A stretch of 24,168 nucleotides of DNA from DAOTZU01 sp034433995 (lineage in GTDB: Bacteria; Chloroflexota; Anaerolineae; UBA1429): positions 1-24,168 of the forward strand of contig DAOTZU010000207.1 in the NCBI GenBank assembly GCA_034433995.1, given 5' to 3'. The translations under genes and the position numbers were made by a program. Below are positions 15,314 through 20,405 of the stretch, piece after piece (positions within the stretch are counted from its first letter, which is position 1; every line of letters starts with the position of its first letter). The notes beneath the pieces are model-generated. The model made no database searches. It was given only the letters and a program-made list of their open reading frames with translations, and was not told where the DNA came from.

Positions 15314-16006
15314 TCACACATCGAGACGGAAGGGGTTGAAATCGGTATTGTGGTCATAGTAATCCTCTTGTTCGGCGCGTTTTAGGCCGTTGACCACGCG
15401 GTAGGTGATGGGCGTGACCAGGATTTCCACGCCGCATTTAAAGATATAGTTGGAAAGGATAACGGTCAAGAGCAGTGGGTTAGGCCAGACGCCATAAAAG
15501 GCGATGAGGACAAAGACGAGGGTATCGATCCCCTCGCCCACCAGGGTGCTGGCGATGGTGCGCGTCCACAGCCAGCGGCCCTTGGTGAGGATCTTCATCT
15601 TGGCCAGCACCCAAGAGTTGGAGAACTCGCCCAGGAAGTAGGCCACCAGGCTGGCGATGACGATCCGCGGCGTCAGCCCCAGGATGGTCTGATAGGCCTC
15701 CTGGTGGGGCCAATCGGGCGCGGCGGGGAGGGCACCCACCAGCATAAAGATCGCTGCCATCAGGGCGGTGGCGCCGAAACCGGACCAGATGACCCGGCGC
15801 GAGCGCCGATAGCCATAGACCTCGGTGAGGACATCGCCAAAGATGTAGCTCAAGGGGAAGAGGATGGTGCCGCCGTCGAAGGTGAAAGGCCCCAAGATCA
15901 CCGGCTTGGTGGAGACCACGTTGCTGATCATCAGCACAGCCACAAAGGCGACGGTGATGGTATCCAGGTAACGGTAAGCCCGCTGGGGCGCGCCGGCCGG
16001 AGGCAT
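15314..16006 (-). CDS. yhhQ: VUT-family queuosine precursor transporter (YhhQ-like)
   Basis: A 230-residue integral membrane protein with about six hydrophobic helices. The VUT/YhhQ signature is clear: an N-terminal helix with SNVVSTKP, then FDGGTILFPLSYIFGDVLTEVYGYR, then GEFSNSWVLAKMK (126-138) and STLVGEGIDTLVF. Family members import queuosine precursors (preQ0, preQ1) for tRNA modification; substrate here is inferred from family. The start ATG overlaps the stop of the upstream ThiS/MoaD-like gene by one base (TGATG), implying translational coupling. No queuosine synthesis gene (queC, queD, queE, queF, tgt) is within the window. The C-terminal tail NTDFNPFRLDV is hydrophilic. Confidence 0.9.
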   Translation of the reverse strand: MPPAGAPQRAYRYLDTITVAFVAVLMISNVVSTKPVILGPFTFDGGTILFPLSYIFGDVLTEVYGYRRSRRVIWSGFGATALMAAIFMLVGALPAAPDWPHQEAYQTILGLTPRIVIASLVAYFLGEFSNSWVLAKMKILTKGRWLWTRTIASTLVGEGIDTLVFVLIAFYGVWPNPLLLTVILSNYIFKCGVEILVTPITYRVVNGLKRAEQEDYYDHNTDFNPFRLDV

Positions 16007-16206
16007 CAGCAGCCGCCCGAGACGACGGCGACCAGGCGGATCTCATCCCCCGGCTCGATCACCGTCTGATCGCTGAGCAGCCGCTTATCGCGCAAAGCCA
16101 TGACAGAGTAGGGGTCCAAGCCGATCTTTTCGATGGCGGCGCGCACCGTCTGGCCGCTCTCCACTTCCCATTCCTGCTTGTGGTAGATGATCTTGGCCTT
16201 GTCCAT
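16006..16206 (-). CDS. ThiS/MoaD-family ubiquitin-like sulfur carrier ending in Gly-Gly-Cys
   Basis: A 66-residue beta-grasp protein. The pattern VESGQTVRAAIEKIGLDP and the acidic GDEIRLVAVV near the end are typical of ThiS/MoaD sulfur carriers, which are normally adenylated and thiocarboxylated on a C-terminal Gly-Gly. Here the chain ends SGGC, one residue past the di-glycine, so the tail would need trimming, or the Cys may itself matter. The start has AAGGAG nearby. It follows malic enzyme by 12 bases and overlaps the transporter start by one base. No ThiF/MoeB activating enzyme, thiamine or molybdopterin gene is adjacent, so the partner pathway is unknown; sulfur transfer to tRNA or a cofactor is possible. 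Confidence 0.85.
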   Translation of the reverse strand: MDKAKIIYHKQEWEVESGQTVRAAIEKIGLDPYSVMALRDKRLLSDQTVIEPGDEIRLVAVVSGGC

Positions 16207-16218
16207 CGGCGGCTCCTT

Positions 16219-17568
16219 TCATTCCGACGGGATCGGGGCGATGGCGCCCTCGCGCATGAGCAGGGCCACCATCTCCCGCGCCTCGCGGATCTTGCGGGTG
16301 GCCTGGGCGTAAAGCTCCTCGCGGCTGAGCTGCAACGCGGCCAGGCCCTGTTCTTGGGCCTTTAGCGCCACGGCCACGGCCTCACGGGGAAAGACCTCCC
16401 AATCGCCCATATCGGGCAAGAGATGCTCCTCATCCAGGCCCTTGTCCTCGCCACAACGGGCCAGCTCGGCCGCGGCGGCCAGGCACATCTCGTCAGAGAT
16501 GGTGCGGGCGCGCACATCCAGCGTGCCGCGGAAGATGGCCGGGAAGCCCAGAGAGTTGTTGACCTGGTTGGCAAAGTCGGAGCGGCCGGTGCCCACGATG
16601 CGGGCGCCGGCGGCCTTGGCCTCCCAAGGCCAGATCTCGGGCACGGGGTTGGAGCAGGCAAAGACGATGCTCTGTGGCGCCATGGCGGCCACCCATTCCG
16701 GCTTGATGGTGCCCGGCCCCGGCGTGGCCAGGGCGATGCAGACATCCGCCCCGCGCAGCGCCTCGGCGATGCCGCCCCGCCGATCCTCCGGGTTGCTCTC
16801 CTGACAAAGGCGCCATTTATCGGGGTAATCCTCCCGTTGCTCCAACACGTCACGCCGCTCGCGATGCAGGATCCCCCGGCTATCGGTGGCGACGATCTGC
16901 TCCGGGCTGACGCCGCTGGCCAACAGGAGCCTCACCGTGGCCACGTTGGCCGCTCCCATGCCGATCAGGGCAAAGCGCGTGTTCTGGAGTTTGCGCCCGG
17001 TGAGCTTTAAAGCGTTGAGCAGGCCGGCCAGGATCACCGTGGCCGTGCCTTGCTGGTCGTCGTGAAAGACGGGGATCTCCATCGTGGGATCGGCCCGCAG
17101 CGTATCCAACACCTTGAAACATTTTGGCTGGGCGATATCCTCTAGGTTGATGCCGCCGTAACCGGGCTGGATCAACCGCACCGTCTGGATGATCTCCTCT
17201 GCCGATTTGGTCTGGAGCACCAGAGGCACAGCATCCACCCCGCCCAGGTACTTGAAGAGCAGGGCCTTGCCCTCCATCACCGGCAAACCGGCCTTGGGGC
17301 CGATGTCGCCCAGGCCCAGGACCCGGGTACCATCGCTGACGATGGCCACGGTGTTGCCCTTGTTGGTGTATTCGTAGACGAGCTGGGGGTCCTTCTGGAT
17401 GGCCCGACAGGGGGCTGCCACGCCCGGCGAATACCAGATGGCGAAATCGTTCAGGTCGCGGATGGCGCACTTGGGCACCGTCTGCACCTTGCCCCGGTAA
17501 AAGGGATGCAGCCGCAATGCCTCGGCGGAGGGTTTGTTGGCCTTGGCGAGGAGTTCTTCCGTGGTCAT
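16219..17568 (-). CDS. NAD(P)-dependent malic enzyme
   Basis: A 449-residue cytoplasmic enzyme converting malate to pyruvate, CO2 and NAD(P)H. The malic N-terminal domain has Tyr46 in AIWYSPGVAAPC and Lys101 in EGKALLFKY as the catalytic pair. Divalent metal ligands are expected in GGINLEDIAQPKCF (E143, D144) and FHDDQQGTA (D170). The NAD(P) domain begins with GMGAANVA (203-210). The length matches the short bacterial malic enzymes without the phosphotransacetylase-like extension of the long form. Cofactor preference is not decidable by eye. The start overlaps the DUF1385 stop by four bases (ATGA). Its pyruvate could feed the fused E1 dehydrogenase encoded a few kilobases upstream. Confidence 0.95.
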   Translation of the reverse strand: MTTEELLAKANKPSAEALRLHPFYRGKVQTVPKCAIRDLNDFAIWYSPGVAAPCRAIQKDPQLVYEYTNKGNTVAIVSDGTRVLGLGDIGPKAGLPVMEGKALLFKYLGGVDAVPLVLQTKSAEEIIQTVRLIQPGYGGINLEDIAQPKCFKVLDTLRADPTMEIPVFHDDQQGTATVILAGLLNALKLTGRKLQNTRFALIGMGAANVATVRLLLASGVSPEQIVATDSRGILHRERRDVLEQREDYPDKWRLCQESNPEDRRGGIAEALRGADVCIALATPGPGTIKPEWVAAMAPQSIVFACSNPVPEIWPWEAKAAGARIVGTGRSDFANQVNNSLGFPAIFRGTLDVRARTISDEMCLAAAAELARCGEDKGLDEEHLLPDMGDWEVFPREAVAVALKAQEQGLAALQLSREELYAQATRKIREAREMVALLMREGAIAPIPSE

Positions 17569-18521
17569 GGTCTTGACACCTCTTGGGTAAGGATGGAAGC
17601 CGCCTCTGCGGGAGCGTTGCCGGGCGTCGGTGGCTCCAGCAACCCCTCCGCCTGGAGGACGTGATGCAGGGCGGCGATGCTCACCTCCAGCATCTCTGGC
17701 GCGGGCTCGCGGGTGGTGAGGCTTTGCAAAGCCAGGCTGGGCGCCACCAGCAAGCGCACCAAGGCGCTGCGCTCATAGTATTTGGCGGTCACTTTGAGCA
17801 CCTCATAGGCCAGGCCGGCGACGACGGGGATGAGGGCGATGCGGGAGAGGATGCGCCAAACCAGCGGCGGGCGGCCCATGAGGGTGGAGAGCAGCACAAA
17901 AATCACCAGCACGATGAGGAGGAAGGCGGTGCCGCAGCGGGTGTGGGCCTTGGGGTAAGGGGCAACCCCCTCCGGCGTGAGCGCCGCACCGTGCTCGTAG
18001 GCGTTGATGGTCTTGTGCTCGGCGCCGTGGTAGGCAAAGACCCGGCGGATATCGGGCAGAAAACCGATGGCCCAAAGATAAGCCAGGAAGAGGCCCAGGC
18101 GCACCAGCCCCTCCACCAAGTTGCTCAGCACGGATGAGGTCAAATAACGATCCACCAGGCTGACCAGAAACATGGGCAAAAGGACAAACAGCCCCACGCC
18201 AAAGGCTAGGGCGAAAGCGATGGTGCCCCAGCCCAGCGCGCCGGAGAAACTGCTTGCCTGGTCTTGCTCCTGCGCGCCCAGGGCCACATCCGCTGACCAG
18301 GTGAGGGCACGGAGGCCGAGGCCCAGGGAATCCCACAGCATCACCAGGCCGCGCAGGAAGGGCCATTTGAGGATGCGGCTGCGGTAGATGGCGGGCGGCA
18401 ACGGGGCATGGTGGCAGACGATCTCGCCGGCGGGGTTGCGCACACAGACGGCATACTCCCGCTCGCCGCGCATCATCACCCCTTCCAGAACCGCCTGGCC
18501 GCCGTAGTTGAGCTTGGTCAC
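17565..18521 (-). CDS. DUF1385 membrane protein (YqhQ-like)
   Basis: A 318-residue membrane protein of the DUF1385/YqhQ family, function unestablished. Conserved motifs are GGQAVLEGVMMR (7-18), YHGAEHKTINAYE (164-176) and HTRCGTAF (193-200); the clustered His, Glu and Cys residues suggest a metal site between membrane segments. Hydrophobic helices lie at about 99-125, 138-156, 198-214 and 225-243. I start at GTG 18521, not the ATG 13 codons upstream, because the family begins just before the GGQAV motif, the GTG overlaps the thymidine kinase stop as GTGA, and AAAGGA lies upstream. In many bacteria this gene sits near rpmE and prfA; here too it is close to rpmE. Confidence 0.9.
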   Translation of the reverse strand: MTKLNYGGQAVLEGVMMRGEREYAVCVRNPAGEIVCHHAPLPPAIYRSRILKWPFLRGLVMLWDSLGLGLRALTWSADVALGAQEQDQASSFSGALGWGTIAFALAFGVGLFVLLPMFLVSLVDRYLTSSVLSNLVEGLVRLGLFLAYLWAIGFLPDIRRVFAYHGAEHKTINAYEHGAALTPEGVAPYPKAHTRCGTAFLLIVLVIFVLLSTLMGRPPLVWRILSRIALIPVVAGLAYEVLKVTAKYYERSALVRLLVAPSLALQSLTTREPAPEMLEVSIAALHHVLQAEGLLEPPTPGNAPAEAASILTQEVSRP

Positions 18522-19105
18522 GGTCGTTCCTTTCTGGGCACCTGGTGGCACCGCCGACACCGCGCCTCGTACATCTCGCTGGCCCCCACCAAGATGACCG
18601 GGTCATCATAGTGGGCGGGTTGGCCGTCGATCAGGCGTTGGGTGCGGGTGGCGGGGGCGCCGCACACCACGCAGATGGCCTGGAGCTTGTCCACCAACTC
18701 GGCCTGGGCGAGCAAGAGCGGGATGGGGCCAAAGGGCTCGCCACGGAAATCCATATCCAGGCCGGCCACGATCACCCGCAACCCCTGATCGGCCAAGGCA
18801 TTGCAGGCGTCGGCGATGGACCAATCGAAAAACTGCACCTCATCAATGGCCACCACCTGGGTCGTGGGCTCCAGCAGGCGGAGCATTTCGGCAGAGTCGT
18901 GGACCGGAATCGCCTCGATGAAGGTCCCCGCGTGGGAGGCGACGCGCTCCTGGCCGTAACGCTCGTCCAAAGCGTGGTGAAAGACCTGCACCTTTTGCTT
19001 GGCGATCTGGGCGCGTTTGACGCGGCGGATCAACTCCTCGCTCTTGCCGCTGAACATGCAGCCACAGATGACCTCGATCCAGCCACCGTTTTCGTGTTGC
19101 TGCAC
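18518..19105 (-). CDS. tdk: Thymidine kinase, type II
   Basis: A 195-residue cytosolic enzyme that phosphorylates thymidine for salvage. The P-loop is GCMFSGKS (15-22), the catalytic base is Glu89 in DEVQFF, and the zinc ribbon uses C145/C148 and C183/C186. RGEPFGPIP matches the conserved lasso-adjacent segment. The likely start is a GTG at 19105, with GGGAGG about ten bases before it. The coding start lies only 25 bases beyond the terminator that follows rpmE, so either it is transcribed by read-through or its promoter overlaps rpmE. It is the first gene of a six-gene run with DUF1385, malic enzyme, the ThiS-like gene, yhhQ and era. Confidence 0.95.
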   Translation of the reverse strand: MQQHENGGWIEVICGCMFSGKSEELIRRVKRAQIAKQKVQVFHHALDERYGQERVASHAGTFIEAIPVHDSAEMLRLLEPTTQVVAIDEVQFFDWSIADACNALADQGLRVIVAGLDMDFRGEPFGPIPLLLAQAELVDKLQAICVVCGAPATRTQRLIDGQPAHYDDPVILVGASEMYEARCRRCHQVPRKERP

Positions 19106-19130
19106 TCCTATGTGCCTCCCGGCTTATGAA

Positions 19131-19160
19131 CAAAAGGGCAGAGTGTTCCCACTCTGCCCT
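19131..19160 (-). terminator. Rho-independent terminator of the rplU-rpmA-rpmE operon
   Basis: On the minus strand an 11-bp perfect stem AGGGCAGAGTG / CACTCTGCCCT with loop GGAA, followed by TTTGTT. It starts 31 bases after the rpmE stop. Confidence 0.85.
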
Positions 19161-19191
19161 GGTGCGGCCCGTTGCGCTGGCAGAACGAGGC

Positions 19192-19524
19192 CTATTCTTT
19201 GCCCTCGGTGCCCTCGATGGGCTCCACTTCTTCTTCGTCCACGATCTCCACCAAGGCACGGGCGCGGGCGCGCTCGGCGCGGGCCACAGCACGCTTCTTG
19301 GCCTCTTCACCCATTTTCTGGGCTTGCTCCACGCGCTTGGTGAACCGCTCCACCTGCCCGGCCGTATCCACCAGGCGCTGTTGCTGGCCGGTGAAGAAGG
19401 GATGGCACGCGCTACAGACGTCGGTGCGTAGCACGGGCTTGGTGGAGCCGGTGGTCCAGGTGTTGCCACAAGCGCAGATGACCTGCGCGTTGGGATAGTA
19501 TTGCGGATGGATCTTGCTCTTCAC
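19192..19524 (-). CDS. rpmE: 50S ribosomal protein L31, with long C-terminal extension
   Basis: L31 of the zinc-binding type, with ligands C17, C19, C37 and C40 (CACGNTW and CSACHPFF). The conserved core ends near residue 68. At 110 residues it is longer than the usual 66-90, because of a charged tail: a basic Ala/Arg/Lys stretch (about 70-92) and then an acidic end. The start is a GTG overlapping the rpmA stop as GTGA, so it should be translated by coupling with L27. A terminator follows. L31 sits at the subunit interface of the ribosome. Confidence 0.95.
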   Translation of the reverse strand: MKSKIHPQYYPNAQVICACGNTWTTGSTKPVLRTDVCSACHPFFTGQQQRLVDTAGQVERFTKRVEQAQKMGEEAKKRAVARAERARARALVEIVDEEEVEPIEGTEGKE

Positions 19525-19790
19525 TTGGCTTGCACCCTTTCCGGATAAACCGACACGCGCTTTTTATTGCGTCGCGCATACTCGAATTTGACATATCCCG
19601 GCGTGGTGGCAAAGAGGGTATAATCCTTGCCCATATCCACGTTGACGCCGGGGACGATGGTCATCCCCCGCTGGCGGACGATGATGGCGCCGCTGTTGAC
19701 GGCCTCGCCATCGAAACACTTGACCCCTAGGCGTTTAGACTGGCTATCACGGTTATTGGCGCTAGAGCCGCCACCCTTCTTATGTGCCAT
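19521..19790 (-). CDS. rpmA: 50S ribosomal protein L27
   Basis: An 89-residue protein beginning MAHKKGGGSSANNRDS, the conserved flexible N-terminus that reaches the peptidyl-transferase centre. There is no cleavable N-terminal extension of the kind processed by Prp in Firmicutes. GVKCFDGEAVNSGAIIVRQRG is the core signature. It lies 32 bases after rplU with GAGGAG upstream of the ATG, and overlaps rpmE by four bases. Confidence 0.97.
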   Translation of the reverse strand: MAHKKGGGSSANNRDSQSKRLGVKCFDGEAVNSGAIIVRQRGMTIVPGVNVDMGKDYTLFATTPGYVKFEYARRNKKRVSVYPERVQAK

Positions 19791-19822
19791 CTCGCTCTCT
19801 CCTCATCATCCCGATGCTAGCG

Positions 19823-20134
19823 TTAGACGTTGATCGCTTCGATGCGCAGGCGGGTATAGTTCTGCCGATGGCCCTTCTTGCGGCGGAGCCGCTCTTTGGC
19901 CATATAGCGGAAGGCGATCACCTTGCGTCCACGGCCGTGGGCCACTACCCGCGCCGTCACCCGGGCGTTCTCCACCGTGGGATGCCCCACGGAGACGTTC
20001 TCGCCCTCGGCGACCATCAGCACCCGATCCAACTCCACCGTCTCGCCGACTGCGGCCGGGAGGGATTCGACATCAACGAGCTCGCCGACGGCGACTTTGT
20101 ATTGTTTTCCTCCGCTTTCCACCACTGCGTACAT
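19823..20134 (-). CDS. rplU: 50S ribosomal protein L21
   Basis: A 103-residue protein beginning MYAVVESGGKQYKV, the standard L21 start, and ending with the RRKKGHRQNYTRLRIEAI signature that binds 23S rRNA. The open frame extends further upstream, but the ATG at 20134 with GGAGG 11 bases before it is the true start. Transcription probably begins near 20207 from a consensus promoter. It is the first gene of rplU-rpmA-rpmE. Confidence 0.97.
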   Translation of the reverse strand: MYAVVESGGKQYKVAVGELVDVESLPAAVGETVELDRVLMVAEGENVSVGHPTVENARVTARVVAHGRGRKVIAFRYMAKERLRRKKGHRQNYTRLRIEAINV

Positions 20135-20207
20135 TGCCTTCTTTACCTCCGGGAAGCTGGGCTGGAGGCGACCGGAGCCTTCCCTGCGAAGCTCCCGGCC
20201 TAGCCAA
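20135..20207 (-). promoter_or_regulatory. Structured rplU leader with alternative hairpins
   Basis: In the transcript (minus strand) the segment GCTCCGG (20178-20172) can pair with the earlier CCGGGAGC (20198-20191, one bulged G), or its CTCCGG (20177-20172) can pair with the later CCGGAG (20152-20147), which covers part of the GGAGG ribosome-binding site. The pairings exclude each other, suggesting control of L21 translation. This is inferred from base complementarity only. Confidence 0.4.
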
Positions 20208-20213
20208 AGGTAC

Positions 20214-20242
20214 AGTATACCTTTAGGGGGACAGTTTGTCAA
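20214..20242 (-). promoter_or_regulatory. Promoter of rplU-rpmA-rpmE
   Basis: On the minus strand a perfect TTGACA (20242-20237), 17 bases, TATACT (20219-20214). This is the best promoter match in the window and fits a ribosomal protein operon. Confidence 0.85.
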
Positions 20243-20265
20243 AATTGAGCCAGTTGAGGATGTTG

Positions 20266-20285
20266 AAAAAAGGCGTGTAGACGCC
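20266..20285 (-). terminator. Terminator after the fused E1 gene
   Basis: On the minus strand GGCGT, loop CTAC, ACGCC, then six T. The stem is short (5 bp) but all strong pairs except one, and the T run is good. It separates the E1 transcript from the rplU promoter. Confidence 0.6.
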
Positions 20286-20291
20286 CTGCCC

Positions 20292-20374
20292 GCCGTCGGA
20301 TGGAATCCGACGGCTCTGCTTGCCAAGCCCGCGGCGCGGGCTTACCATCCCCAGACGTCGGTTTCTAACCGACG
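20292..20374. repeat. Cluster of three short perfect hairpins, possible intergenic repeat element
   Basis: Three perfect inverted repeats in 83 bases: GCCGTCGGAT / ATCCGACGGC with a 3-base loop (20292-20314), AAGCCCGC / GCGGGCTT with a 3-base loop (20325-20343), and CGTCGGTT / AACCGACG with a 3-base loop (20356-20374). The outer two share the GTCGG/CCGAC core. All loops are three bases. The layout resembles REP-type composite elements of bacterial genomes rather than a terminator. Only one copy is visible in the window. Confidence 0.7.
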
Positions 20375-20405
20375 GGCGCATTTCTCGACACCCTCAACCA
20401 CTTCC

